From Enhydrobacter aerosaccus (lineage in GTDB: Bacteria > Pseudomonadota > Alphaproteobacteria > Reyranellales > Reyranellaceae): a DNA stretch of 64,000 bases. Under the pieces are notes generated by a model, which had not been told where the DNA came from, made no database searches, and saw only the letters and a list, made by a program, of their open reading frames with translations. The stretch spans positions 27,503 through 91,502 of the forward strand of contig CAIMEE010000525.1 of assembly GCA_903839865.1 (NCBI GenBank), given 5' to 3'. Below are positions 30,549 to 40,380 of this stretch, piece by piece; the first letter of the stretch is position 1; every line of letters begins with the position of its first letter. The translations under genes and the position numbers were made by a program.

Positions 30549-32299
30549 GTACAGTTCGTGCCAATCACCCGCTGAGCCGCATTGAATACCAGGTGATGTG
30601 GAACCGCCTGATCTCCGTGGTCGAGGAGCAGGCGCAGACGCTGGTTCGCACGGCCTTCGGCACGGCGACGCGCGAGGCGGGCGATCTCTCTGCCGGCGTC
30701 TACGACACCAAGGGCCGCATGCTAGCCCAGGCCGTGACCGGCACGCCCGGCCACGTGAACTCGATGGCGGCGTCCGTGGGCTACGTGCTCGAGAAGGTGC
30801 CGCTCAAGACGATGAGCGACGGCGACGCCTACATCGTGAACGACCCGTGGCAGGGCACCGGCCACCTGAACGACATCGTGATCGTGACGCCGACGTTCCG
30901 CCGCGGCACCGCGGTCGGCCTGTTCGCCTGCACGCTCCATGTCGTCGACATCGGCGGCCGCGGCATCATCGGCGAGGCCAAGCAGGTCTACGAGGAAGGC
31001 ATCTACATCCCGATCACCAAGATCGTCGACAAGGGTGTGATGAACGACTGGCTGATCGACATCATCAAGGCCAACGTGCGCGAGCCGATCCAGGTGATCG
31101 GCGACATCTATTCCGAGATCGCCAGCAACGAAGTGGGCGGCAAGCGCCTGGTCGCGATGATGGACGAGTTCGGGCTCGAGCATCTCGACGACCTCGCCAA
31201 GCACGTGCTCGACCATTCGCGCGAGGCGAGCCTCGAGGCGATCAACAGGCTGCCGCACGGCACCTACCATAATTCCATGATGGTCGACGGCATCAACGGC
31301 GTGCCGATGGAGCTGAAGGCCAAGCTCACCATCGGGCCGACCGGCATCGACGTCGACTTCGCGGGCTCCGCGGGCGTGGTCCAGCTCGGCATCAACGTGC
31401 CGCTCTGCTACACCGAGGCCTACACCAGCTTCGGCGTGAAGTGCATCGTGGCGCCGCACGTGCCCAACAACTGGGCCTCGCTCGCCACCATCCGCGTCAC
31501 CGCGCCGGAAGGCTGCATCCTGAACGCCAAGCATCCGCTGCCGGTGGCGGGCCGCTCGATCATCGGCCAGATGCTGCCCGACGTCGTGTTCGGCTGCCTG
31601 CAGCAGGCGATCCCCGATGGCGTGCCGGCCGAGGGCACCTCATGCCTCTGGAACATCCGCCTGATGGGCGGCATCGGCCGCGTCGAGGGCGACGCTGCCA
31701 AGCTCATGAAGGCCACGGCCTACTCGGTGACCGGCTTCCACTCCGGCGGCACCGGCGCGCGGCCCAAGCTCGACGGCCTCAGCGCCACGGCGTTCCCGTC
31801 GGGCGTGCGCAACGTGCCGGTCGAGATCACCGAGACGATCGCGCCCGTATTGTTCTGGAGCAAGGAGTACCGCCAGGATTCCGGCGGCGCCGGCGAGTTC
31901 CGCGGCGGCCTGGGCCAGGTCGTCGAGATCGAGACGGCGGAGGAGATGCCGTTCACCATCTCCTCGTCCTACGACCGCGTCGTCTTCCCGCCGCGCGGCC
32001 GCCTCGGCGGCCTGAACGGCGCGACCGGCAAGATCGAGGCGGTGCACGCCAACAAGCAGCTGCCGCCCAAGGCCTCGTCGAGCATCCCGGTCGGCGAGCG
32101 CCTGCGCGTCTCGATGCCCGGCGGCGGCGGCTACGGCGACCCGCACAAGCGTCCCGCCCAGAGGGTGGCCGACGATGTCGAGCGCGGACTGGTGTCGAAA
32201 CAGTCGGCGCGCGAGCATTACGGCGTGGCGCTCATGGCGGACGGGACCGTCGATGAGGCGGAGACGGCGCGGCTGCGGACGAAGGTGGCGGCGGAGTGA
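30545..32299 (+). CDS. Hydantoinase B/oxoprolinase family protein
   Basis: DLSAGVYDTKGRMLAQAVTGTPGHVNSM; DAYIVNDPWQGTGHLNDIVIVTP. Confidence 0.93.
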   Translation: MSTVRANHPLSRIEYQVMWNRLISVVEEQAQTLVRTAFGTATREAGDLSAGVYDTKGRMLAQAVTGTPGHVNSMAASVGYVLEKVPLKTMSDGDAYIVNDPWQGTGHLNDIVIVTPTFRRGTAVGLFACTLHVVDIGGRGIIGEAKQVYEEGIYIPITKIVDKGVMNDWLIDIIKANVREPIQVIGDIYSEIASNEVGGKRLVAMMDEFGLEHLDDLAKHVLDHSREASLEAINRLPHGTYHNSMMVDGINGVPMELKAKLTIGPTGIDVDFAGSAGVVQLGINVPLCYTEAYTSFGVKCIVAPHVPNNWASLATIRVTAPEGCILNAKHPLPVAGRSIIGQMLPDVVFGCLQQAIPDGVPAEGTSCLWNIRLMGGIGRVEGDAAKLMKATAYSVTGFHSGGTGARPKLDGLSATAFPSGVRNVPVEITETIAPVLFWSKEYRQDSGGAGEFRGGLGQVVEIETAEEMPFTISSSYDRVVFPPRGRLGGLNGATGKIEAVHANKQLPPKASSSIPVGERLRVSMPGGGGYGDPHKRPAQRVADDVERGLVSKQSAREHYGVALMADGTVDEAETARLRTKVAAE

Positions 32300-32351
32300 T
32301 GTTACGAAAGGTGAGCGGTGAGGGCGAAGACTGCGCCACGCCGCCCGGACC

Positions 32352-32576
32352 TTAGAGGACAGTCACCTTGTCGCCGGACGATTTCTCATAGGCCGGTAGC
32401 AGCTCGGCCAGCACCTTTATGTCGGCGGTGCTGGCGAGGCCCGGCGCTGCGGTCGCCACCACCACGCCCAAGACAGCTAATATTGCTGCGCGGAGGGGGT
32501 GGCGGAATCCGGTACAAAATAGGGGAAAAGCCTTATGCCATAGGCATCGGAGGTGTCCCAGGAAGTCGGCGCACAC
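32352..32576 (-). pseudogene. Truncated 5' fragment of a periplasmic substrate-binding protein (ModA-like family)
   Basis: Signal-peptide-like stretch then ADIKVLAELLPAYEKSSGDKVTVL followed at once by stop. Confidence 0.45.
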
Positions 32577-32592
32577 CGCGTCATCTTTTCCG

Positions 32593-33093
32593 CTAGCGCT
32601 TGAACACGCCGGTCAGTGTCGCCTTCTCGATCGTGTTGAAGTGCAGATTGAAGCCCACGATCGCGGCGGAGGTGTCGGCATTTACCGGCAATGTCTCCTG
32701 CTTCACGGCAAATACAGTGAACTGATAACGGTGCGGGCCGTGGCCCTCGGGCGGGCAGGGGCCGCCGTAGCCGGGCTTGCCGAAGTCGGTGCGGGTCTGC
32801 AGCGCGCCCTTGGGCAGCAGGCCCGAGGCCGGGTTGCCGGCGTCGAGCTTCAGCTCGGTGACGCTCGCGGGGATGTTCACCACCACCCAGTGCCAGAAGC
32901 CGCTGCCCGTGGGCGCGTCGGGATCGAAGCAGTGGACCGCGAAGCTCTTGGTGCCGGCGGGGAAGTTCGTCCACGAGAGCTGCGGGGATTTGTTGCCGCC
33001 GCCGCAGCCGAAGCCGTAATCGGCCGACAGGATGTGGTCCATGCCCAGCATCGCGCCTTCCGTGAAACTGCTGCTGGTGAGGGTGAGCGCCAT
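32593..33093 (-). CDS. YbhB/YbcL family Raf kinase inhibitor-like protein (PEBP)
   Basis: PQLSWTNFPAGTKSFAVHCFDPDAPTGSGFWHWVVVNIPASVTEL. Confidence 0.93.
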   Translation of the reverse strand: MALTLTSSSFTEGAMLGMDHILSADYGFGCGGGNKSPQLSWTNFPAGTKSFAVHCFDPDAPTGSGFWHWVVVNIPASVTELKLDAGNPASGLLPKGALQTRTDFGKPGYGGPCPPEGHGPHRYQFTVFAVKQETLPVNADTSAAIVGFNLHFNTIEKATLTGVFKR

Positions 33094-33232
33094 GGGGATC
33101 CTCCGGGTTCTGATTGGGCTGCAAGGATAGTCCCGCGGATGCAAACTAGGCAAACCGGTGCATCACCTGTGAAGCGATCCGCGACGCGATGCATCACGCC
33201 AATGGCCGTGGCGCGGAGTAGTGTGCCCGCAC

Positions 33233-33955
33233 ATGATTGGCATCCAGCGCGCTTTTCGATCCGTCCTCGACGGCACGCTTGTCCGGCTCGCGCGCTACAT
33301 CGATGCGCGCGTGCATCCGGTGCGCGAGCATCATGACGAGGTGTTCGACATCGTCTCGCGCCGCGCGGCCGAGAGTTCGGCCGACTACATCGAGGCGCAT
33401 CTCGATCACGCCCAGCTCTTTCCGACGCGCGAGCAGGTGTGGGACTACGCGCTCTCCCAGGTGACGCTCGACGGGCTGCATGCCGAGTTCGGCGTGTTCG
33501 AAGGCCATTCGATCAATCACATGGCGGCCGAGCTGGGCGACAAGACGATCTACGGCTTCGACAGCTTCGAAGGGCTAAAGGAAGACTGGAGCGGCACCTG
33601 GTATCGCGCCGGTCATTTCACTTTGAGCGGCAAGATGCCCGAGGTGCGGCCGAACGTGCGGCTGAACAAGGGCTGGTTCGACGCCACGGTGCCGCCGTTC
33701 CTGGCCGCGCATCCGGGCAAGCCGTTTGCCTTCGTGCATCTCGATGCCGACACCTACGAGTCGACGACGCTGGTGCTGTCGCTGCTGGCCGAACGCATCG
33801 TGCCCGGCACGGTGCTGGTGTTCGACGACTATCTCGGCTTTCCCAACTGGCAGCACGGCGAGTACATGGCGTGGCAGCAGTTCGTGACCAATCGCAGATT
33901 GAAGTACCGCTACCTCGCCTTCGGCAACACGCCGGTCGCGGTGATCGTTCTCTGA
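33233..33955 (+). CDS. Class I SAM-dependent methyltransferase (TylF/MycF-like)
   Basis: EFGVFEGHSINHMAAELGDKTIYGFDSFEGLKEDW; PFAFVHLDADTYEST. Confidence 0.8.
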   Translation: MIGIQRAFRSVLDGTLVRLARYIDARVHPVREHHDEVFDIVSRRAAESSADYIEAHLDHAQLFPTREQVWDYALSQVTLDGLHAEFGVFEGHSINHMAAELGDKTIYGFDSFEGLKEDWSGTWYRAGHFTLSGKMPEVRPNVRLNKGWFDATVPPFLAAHPGKPFAFVHLDADTYESTTLVLSLLAERIVPGTVLVFDDYLGFPNWQHGEYMAWQQFVTNRRLKYRYLAFGNTPVAVIVL

Positions 33956-33958
33956 CCG

Positions 33959-34087
33959 TCAGGTCAGGGAGCTGTTCTGTCCGTGGAAGATCCACGCGTT
34001 CAGCAGGAGCACGGCCAATTCGGTGACGCCGAAGCCCACGATCAGCCAGACCAGGAGCCCGACGACGCCTTTGGTCATGACGCTCAT
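33959..34087 (-). CDS. Candidate 42-aa single-TM small protein
   Basis: MSVMTKGVVGLLVWLIVGFGVTELAVLLLNAWIFHGQNSSLT; below the supplied track's length cutoff. Confidence 0.4.
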   Translation of the reverse strand: MSVMTKGVVGLLVWLIVGFGVTELAVLLLNAWIFHGQNSSLT

Positions 34088-34220
34088 GCTATGGCCGCGT
34101 GTGTGTTGCCGAACATTCTTCGGCCCTCCCAAGGTTGTTGATCTTGACGAGACAACGGGCGCACTTGCGCAATGGTTTCATCTTCAGATATGCAAAATTG
34201 GTTTTTATCGCGAGGCGCCC

Positions 34221-35384
34221 TTGATCCAGCTGAAAATCCCCGCCGTATACATGCGCGGCGGCACGAGCAAAGGCGTCTTCTTCCTCGCCGACGATCTGCC
34301 TGCCGATAAGTCCGAACGCGAACGCCTCTTGCTGCGCGTCATCGGCAGCCCGGATCGTTACGGCAAGCAGACCGACGGCATGGGCGCCGCCACGTCGAGC
34401 ACATCGAAGGTCGTGATTCTCTCGAAGTCCGCCCGTCCCGATTGCGACGTCGACTATCTCTTCGGCCAGGTCGCGATCGACGCGCCGGTGATCGACTGGT
34501 CGGGTAACTGCGGCAACCTTACCACCGCGGTCGGCCCGTTCGCGATCAGCGAAGGCATGATCGCAGCGCCCGCGAACGGCGAGGCGACGGTGCGCATCTG
34601 GCAGGCCAACATCGGCAAGCGAATCATCAGCCACGTGCCGATGAAGGACGGCGAGGTCGTCGAGATGGGCGACTTCGAACTCGACGGCGTGGCATTCCCG
34701 GCGGCCGAGGTGAAGATCGAGTTCCTCGATCCCGCCGCCGACGAAGGGGAAGGCGCGCGCGCCGCGGGCGGCATGTTCCCGACCGGCAACAAGGCCGACA
34801 TGCTGGACGTGCCGGGCGTCGGCACGGTCGAGGCGACGCTGATCAATGCCGGCAATCCCACGATCTTCGTCGATGCCGCACGGCTGGGCCTCACCGGCAC
34901 GGAGCTGCAAGGCGACATCAATGGCGATGCGAAGATCCTGGCGCTGGCCGAAGCGGTGCGCAGCCACGGCGCCGTCGCCATGGGCCTGGTGAAGACGCCG
35001 CAGGAGGCGACCGAGAAGCGGCCGCATACGCCCAAGCTCTCGTTCGTCGCGAAACCTGCCGACTACACCGCGTCCGACGGCAAGAAGATCGCGCCCGGGT
35101 CGATCGACCTGCTGGCGCGCATCTTCTCGATGGGTGTGCTGCATCACGCCATGACCGGCACCGGCGCCGTCGCCATCGCGGCCGCCGCGGCGATCCCGGG
35201 CACGATCGTGAGCCGGGTCGCCCCGGTGGGCGCCGACGGGCGGGTGAAGTTCGGCCATCCCTCGGGCGTGCTCAACGTCGGCGCCGAGGCGTGCGAAAAG
35301 AACGGCCAGTGGACCGTGACCAAGGTGATGATGAGCCGGTCGGCGCGCCGGCTGATGGAAGGTTGGGTCCGGGTGCCCGCCTAG
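34221..35384 (+). CDS. PrpF family / 4-oxalomesaconate tautomerase-like isomerase
   Basis: KIPAVYMRGGTSKGVFFLADDLP; SPDRYGKQTDGMGAATSSTSKV; TTG start inferred. Confidence 0.88.
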   Translation: MIQLKIPAVYMRGGTSKGVFFLADDLPADKSERERLLLRVIGSPDRYGKQTDGMGAATSSTSKVVILSKSARPDCDVDYLFGQVAIDAPVIDWSGNCGNLTTAVGPFAISEGMIAAPANGEATVRIWQANIGKRIISHVPMKDGEVVEMGDFELDGVAFPAAEVKIEFLDPAADEGEGARAAGGMFPTGNKADMLDVPGVGTVEATLINAGNPTIFVDAARLGLTGTELQGDINGDAKILALAEAVRSHGAVAMGLVKTPQEATEKRPHTPKLSFVAKPADYTASDGKKIAPGSIDLLARIFSMGVLHHAMTGTGAVAIAAAAAIPGTIVSRVAPVGADGRVKFGHPSGVLNVGAEACEKNGQWTVTKVMMSRSARRLMEGWVRVPA

Positions 35385-35416
35385 TAGCGGGCGGCGCTTC
35401 CCAGTAGATTGCCCAT

Positions 35417-36499
35417 ATGCTCGAAGCCGATCAGAAACTCCTGGCCCGCGCCGTTGCCGTGGCGCGCAATGCAATCCCGGCCTGCGACTGGGCCGCGATC
35501 GCCTCCCGCATCGCCGCCGACCGCACGAATTTCGAGCAGCGCCTGCGCAAGCCCGTCCACGAGATCGACACCTATCTCGAGCCCGGCCTCGAGACCCTGA
35601 CGCGCGATGCCGTCATCGTGCATCCGCTGACGCTCGAGGCCGCCAAGGTGGCCGAGATCCGCCGTCATCTCGAGACGCAGACGGTGCACAAGGGCTATCA
35701 CGTCTACTGGTCCGACCGGCAGCAATGCTCGCTCGACGAGGCGCGCAAGGCGGGGCCGTTCGCCGGCTACACGATGGACCAGATGATGCGCACGCCGCAT
35801 CTCGTCGACTTCTTCAATCGTCCCGCGATCGTCGATTTCGTCGAGATGGCGCTGGGGTGCGTGCCGACCCTCTACTCGATCAATGCCTGGTGGTCGTTCC
35901 CGGCGACCACGCCGACCGGCCATGGCGCGCAGTTCTTCCATCGCGACAACGACGACTGGCGCTTCATCACCCTGTTCCTCTACCTGACGGACGTCGATGA
36001 AGACTCGGGACCGCATCAACTCATCAAGGGGTCGCATACGCTCGAAGGCATGACGGCGTTGATCGACGCCGCGAAAGCGCGCGGCGAGGACGTGCCGATC
36101 GACGCGCTCGCGAGCTTCAGCGACCGCAACTACTTCACCGGCACCTTCTCGAGCACCTGCGAGCGCGTCTTCAAGGCGGAGACGGCGAACATCGTGGGAC
36201 CGGCGGGCACGATCTTCATGGCCAACACGGTGGCGGCCCATCGCGGCCTGATGCCGGCCAAGAAGCCGCGCCTGGTCGCCTGGGCGCGCTACGGAATGGG
36301 TCCCAACGTGAATTCGGCGGACATCGAGCAGGGGCCGTTGGCGCAGGTCCAGGTCCGCACGACGCTGCGGGACACGCCGCGCAATCGCTACATCAACCGG
36401 CTGCTGTTCGAGTTCGACCGCCGGCCGGGCCTGCACCAGGATTTCCCGGACGGTCCCTCGCGGCTGGCGCGTGTCGTCGCCAGCCTGCGCGGCCGCTAG
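35417..36499 (+). CDS. Phytanoyl-CoA dioxygenase-like Fe(II)/2OG protein
   Basis: AQFFHRDNDDWRFITLFLYLTDVDEDSGPHQLIKGSH. Confidence 0.72.
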   Translation: MLEADQKLLARAVAVARNAIPACDWAAIASRIAADRTNFEQRLRKPVHEIDTYLEPGLETLTRDAVIVHPLTLEAAKVAEIRRHLETQTVHKGYHVYWSDRQQCSLDEARKAGPFAGYTMDQMMRTPHLVDFFNRPAIVDFVEMALGCVPTLYSINAWWSFPATTPTGHGAQFFHRDNDDWRFITLFLYLTDVDEDSGPHQLIKGSHTLEGMTALIDAAKARGEDVPIDALASFSDRNYFTGTFSSTCERVFKAETANIVGPAGTIFMANTVAAHRGLMPAKKPRLVAWARYGMGPNVNSADIEQGPLAQVQVRTTLRDTPRNRYINRLLFEFDRRPGLHQDFPDGPSRLARVVASLRGR

Positions 36500-37614
36500 T
36501 AGGTCGAGACCTTGTCGGGCTCGCCGAGCGAGGGCCAGACGCGGCTGTAGAGGAACAGCAGCGCCTCTCCGGACTGCATGCTGTCGAAGGTCGGCGGATG
36601 CTCGGCGTCGACGCAGGTCGAGAGCGGCCTGATCACCGTGTCGTAGTCGGGATTGGCGAACACGCCGACCGAATAGCGCTCGCGGCCGTAGTGGTTGACG
36701 ACGCGATGCAGCGTCGAGGCGAAGCGGTTGTTGGTCCACATGCGCATCGAATCGCCGATGTTGACCACGAAGGCATTCTCGACCGGGGGCACGATCAGCC
36801 ACTCGCCCGACTTGCTCTTGATCTCAAGCCCGCCGCAATCGTCCTGCTGCAGCATGGTGAAGCCGCCCGCGTCCTGGTGGGCGCGGCTGTCGCCGCCCTC
36901 GAGCGCGGCCTGCTGGTCCTGGGAGAGATAATGAAGCAGCCGCACCTGGATCAGCGGCTTCTTGTAGAACTGCGCGAAGTAGTCCGGCGGCAGCTTGAGG
37001 CCGCGCGCGAACACCGACGCCACCAGCGCGGTGAACTCCGTCATCGTCGTGTGATAGTCGAGGACGGCGTCCTTGAAGCCCGGCAGGTTGTCCGGCCACA
37101 GGTTATGGCCGTGCAGCGGCTTGCCCGCCTTCACGTCGGGATCGTCGTCGGGCAACTCGACGGAAATCTGGAATGCCTCGTTCTTGTGCGGCTTGCGCGC
37201 CTTCATGCGGCCTTCGGCGAGATGCGGCTGGAAGCCCTCGATCGCCTTGCCGCGATAGGCCTTCTTCTGTCCGGGCTCGTCCATCGGCAGGTAGCCGCGG
37301 AACAGGTTCGAGTTGCCCATGTAGGCCTTCATCTTCGCTTCGAGCGGCAAAGCGAAGAAGCGCGCCGACTGGCGGAAGATCTCGCGGATCTTCGCCGGCG
37401 GCACGGGATGGTTCACGATCGTCAGGAAGCCGATGTCGCGGCAGGCATCGTGGACTTCCTTGGCGAGACGATCCTTGGCCGTCTCATTGGTGCCGGCGAG
37501 TGGTGCGAAGTCGATCACCGGCAGTTCGTTGGCATTGGCCCAGCGGCCGAGCTTGGGTGCCGCCAGCGGCGGGGCGACAGGAGCGGAGGCTGCGGTCTGG
37601 ACGTCCGATGGCAT
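36496..37614 (-). CDS. Isopenicillin N synthase-like 2OG-Fe(II) oxygenase
   Basis: PVIDFAPLAG..AHQDAGGFTMLQQDDCGGLEI..NIGDSMRMWTNNRFASTLHRVV. Confidence 0.9.
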   Translation of the reverse strand: MPSDVQTAASAPVAPPLAAPKLGRWANANELPVIDFAPLAGTNETAKDRLAKEVHDACRDIGFLTIVNHPVPPAKIREIFRQSARFFALPLEAKMKAYMGNSNLFRGYLPMDEPGQKKAYRGKAIEGFQPHLAEGRMKARKPHKNEAFQISVELPDDDPDVKAGKPLHGHNLWPDNLPGFKDAVLDYHTTMTEFTALVASVFARGLKLPPDYFAQFYKKPLIQVRLLHYLSQDQQAALEGGDSRAHQDAGGFTMLQQDDCGGLEIKSKSGEWLIVPPVENAFVVNIGDSMRMWTNNRFASTLHRVVNHYGRERYSVGVFANPDYDTVIRPLSTCVDAEHPPTFDSMQSGEALLFLYSRVWPSLGEPDKVSTY

Positions 37615-37632
37615 GGCGATGTCCTCCTGGCT

Positions 37633-38745
37633 CTAGGCCGACAACACGTCGAGCAGCTGCTGGCGTGCGTCGGTGGCGTTCTTAGCATACCACGCGATGC
37701 CGCCCGGGATCATCTTGGCATAGTTCTCGGGCGCGCCGGGATTGATCTTGTTCCATTCCGCATCGAGAAGTTTCGCGGCCTCGGGATTGCTCGGGCCGTA
37801 GCCGTTGGTCTTGAGCAGCTGGGCCTGGCCTTCGGGCTCCAGCGAGACGTTGATGAAGTCGGCGATGGCCCGGCCGCCCTGCGCACCCTTCGGCACCATC
37901 CAGCACGCGCCCCACGAGATGCCCTCGTTCCAGGTCCAGTCGATCAGGCCCTTGGTGTCCTGCTTGAGCGGCCAGGCGCGCGTGTTCAGCAGCACGCCCA
38001 GATGCGCCTCGCCGTTGCGATAGGCGTTCTGGCCGTCGGCGATCACGTCGTAGTAGATCGCGTGTTCCTTCATCTTCTTGTGCATGTCGAGCGCGAGCTT
38101 CATGTCGATCGGATAGAGCTTGTCCCTCGGCACGCCGGCGGCCAGCAGCGCCGCTTCGAGCGTCGCGTCGGGCTCGCGGCGGAAGGCGCGCTTGCCGGGG
38201 AACTTCTTGAAGTCCCACACGTCCTTCCAGTTCTCGGGGACCATGCCGCCCCACTTCTTGGTGTTGTAGGTCAGCACCATCGCATAGATGTAATTGCCGA
38301 TGCCCCATTCGACGACATGCTCGGGGCGCACCTTGCTCTTGTCGACAACGGAATAGTCGATCGGCTCCAGCATGCCCTGCGGTCCGAGCTCGAGCGCGGT
38401 GTGCAGGTTGCGGTCCATCACGTCCCACGTGACCTTCTTGCTCTCGACCATCAGGCGGATGCGCCCGGTGGCGGGACCGGTGCCGTCGATCACCGCCTTG
38501 CGGTCGGGAAACTTCTTGAGATACGGGTCGACCCACGAGGCCTTCATGCCCTTGATGGCGTCGCCGCCCCAGTTGACCACGACCAGCTCCTTGGCGTCGG
38601 CGAGAGCCGGGGTCAGCTTCGCCGCAATCGGCGCGATGCCCAGGATGGCGCACATCGAGAAGAAGGTGCGACGGCGATAGACCTGGCCCTCTGTCCGCTC
38701 AACGAACTTTTCGAGGTCATCCATACGATCACGGATATCGGACAT
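37633..38745 (-). CDS. ABC transporter substrate-binding protein (PotD type)
   Basis: KELVVVNWGGDAIKGMKASWVDPYLKKF..LHTALELGPQGMLEPIDY. Confidence 0.88.
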   Translation of the reverse strand: MSDIRDRMDDLEKFVERTEGQVYRRRTFFSMCAILGIAPIAAKLTPALADAKELVVVNWGGDAIKGMKASWVDPYLKKFPDRKAVIDGTGPATGRIRLMVESKKVTWDVMDRNLHTALELGPQGMLEPIDYSVVDKSKVRPEHVVEWGIGNYIYAMVLTYNTKKWGGMVPENWKDVWDFKKFPGKRAFRREPDATLEAALLAAGVPRDKLYPIDMKLALDMHKKMKEHAIYYDVIADGQNAYRNGEAHLGVLLNTRAWPLKQDTKGLIDWTWNEGISWGACWMVPKGAQGGRAIADFINVSLEPEGQAQLLKTNGYGPSNPEAAKLLDAEWNKINPGAPENYAKMIPGGIAWYAKNATDARQQLLDVLSA

Positions 38746-38755
38746 TCTTCTCTCC

Positions 38756-39541
38756 CTAGGATGCGCGCCTGGCCCGCAACGACAATTCCGCGGTCAGCAC
38801 CAGCAGCGTGAACAGGATCATCGCCGTGGCCACCACCGCGATGACCGGATCGAGATTGTCATTGATTCCGTCCCACATGCGGCGCGGCAGCGTGAACAGC
38901 GCCCGCCCGCCGATGAAGATGACCACGATCAGCTCGTCCCAGGAATGGATGAAAGCAAAAATCGCACCTGAGAGCACGCCGGGAACGATGTTGGGCACGA
39001 TCACATAGCGGAGAGTTTGCCGGACCGAGGCGCCCAGCCCGCGGGCTGCCTGTTCGAGCCGCGGATCGAGATTGCTGAGCGATCCGGAGACCGTCAGCAC
39101 GACAAAAGGCAGTCCCGTCACCGCGTGCGCCAGGATCACCCCAATGGCTGTGCCCACCAGGTCGAGCTCGACATAGAGGCGGTAGATGCCCAGTGCGTAG
39201 ACAATCGTTGGCACCGCCATGGGCAGGATCATCAGGCTGCGGATCTTCTCCGACAGGCCCGACGACAGCCGCCAGCAGCCGATGGCGCAGAGCGTGCCGG
39301 CGGCGACGGCAATCACCGTCGAGACGACGGCGATCCAGAGGCTCTGCCAGATGCTGGCAACCCAGGCTTCGCTGGTCAGGAACGCCTGCCAGTGCTGCAG
39401 CGACCAGTGCTCCTGCGGCAGCGCGAGATAGCGTGTGTCGGTGAACGACACAGGGATCACGGCGAAGGCAGGCAGCGCCAGGAAACTCAGCACCAGCCAG
39501 GCGAAGGCCGCGACGATGCCGGAGGGCTGCAATTTGCTCAT
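38756..39541 (-). CDS. ABC transporter permease (PotC type)
   Basis: EKIRSLMILPMAVPTIVYALGIY; EQAARGLGASVRQTLRYVIVPNI EAA loop. Confidence 0.88.
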   Translation of the reverse strand: MSKLQPSGIVAAFAWLVLSFLALPAFAVIPVSFTDTRYLALPQEHWSLQHWQAFLTSEAWVASIWQSLWIAVVSTVIAVAAGTLCAIGCWRLSSGLSEKIRSLMILPMAVPTIVYALGIYRLYVELDLVGTAIGVILAHAVTGLPFVVLTVSGSLSNLDPRLEQAARGLGASVRQTLRYVIVPNIVPGVLSGAIFAFIHSWDELIVVIFIGGRALFTLPRRMWDGINDNLDPVIAVVATAMILFTLLVLTAELSLRARRAS

Positions 39542-40380
39542 GCGCCGAACAGCCGCTTCACGTCGATCACACGCGACAGCGCCCAGAGCGCGCCGACCAC
39601 GGCGATCATCAGGCTCGCGGCCAGCATGGTGCCGAGGCCCCAGCGGCTGGTCTCGTTGATCTGGATCGCGGTGTACTGCGCCACCATCAGCACGCGGCCG
39701 CCGCCCAGGATTGCGGGCGTGACGTAGAAGCCAAGCGACAGGATAAACACCAGCGTGCCTGCGCCGATCAGTCCCGGGCGCGTGAGCGGCAGGAACACCA
39801 TGCGGAAGGCCTGGAAGCGGCTGGCGCCCAGCGAGCGCGCGGCGGCCACGAGCCCGGCATCGATGCCGCGCATGTTGGCGTACAAGGTCAGGATCGCGTA
39901 GGGCAGCATCACGTGCACCATCGCGATCAGCACGCCGGTTTCGTTGCGCGCGAGCTGTATCGGCTCATCCGTGAGACCGAGGCCCTGCAGCGCCGCGTTG
40001 ATCGGCCCCTGCGGCCCCAGGATCGTGAGCCACGCGAAGGACCGCACCAGGACAGAGATCCAGAACGGCAGCAGCACGCAGAACAGCATTAGCCGCTGAC
40101 GCTGCGAGGTGGCCGCGCGCATTGCGTAGGCCACGGCATAGCCCAGCAGCAGCGCGAACGCCGTCGTGATTGCCGCAATCCGCACCGTGGTCAGCAGGGT
40201 CTTCTGCACCGAGGCGCTGGTGAACAGCAGTTCGTAGTTGGCGAAGCCGGGCTTGGGTTCGCGCACGCTGGTCAGCAGCACGTTGCCCAGTGGCACGAAG
40301 TAGATCGCGACCAGCATGATCAGCGCCGGCAGCACGATCAGCCAGTAGACGCGGTTGACGTCCTTAGTCAGCGAGAGCAC
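39538..40380 (-). CDS. ABC transporter permease (PotB type)
   Basis: AARSLGASRFQAFRMVFLPLTRPGL EAA loop; GTG start inferred. Confidence 0.87.
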   Translation of the reverse strand: MLSLTKDVNRVYWLIVLPALIMLVAIYFVPLGNVLLTSVREPKPGFANYELLFTSASVQKTLLTTVRIAAITTAFALLLGYAVAYAMRAATSQRQRLMLFCVLLPFWISVLVRSFAWLTILGPQGPINAALQGLGLTDEPIQLARNETGVLIAMVHVMLPYAILTLYANMRGIDAGLVAAARSLGASRFQAFRMVFLPLTRPGLIGAGTLVFILSLGFYVTPAILGGGRVLMVAQYTAIQINETSRWGLGTMLAASLMIAVVGALWALSRVIDVKRLFGA

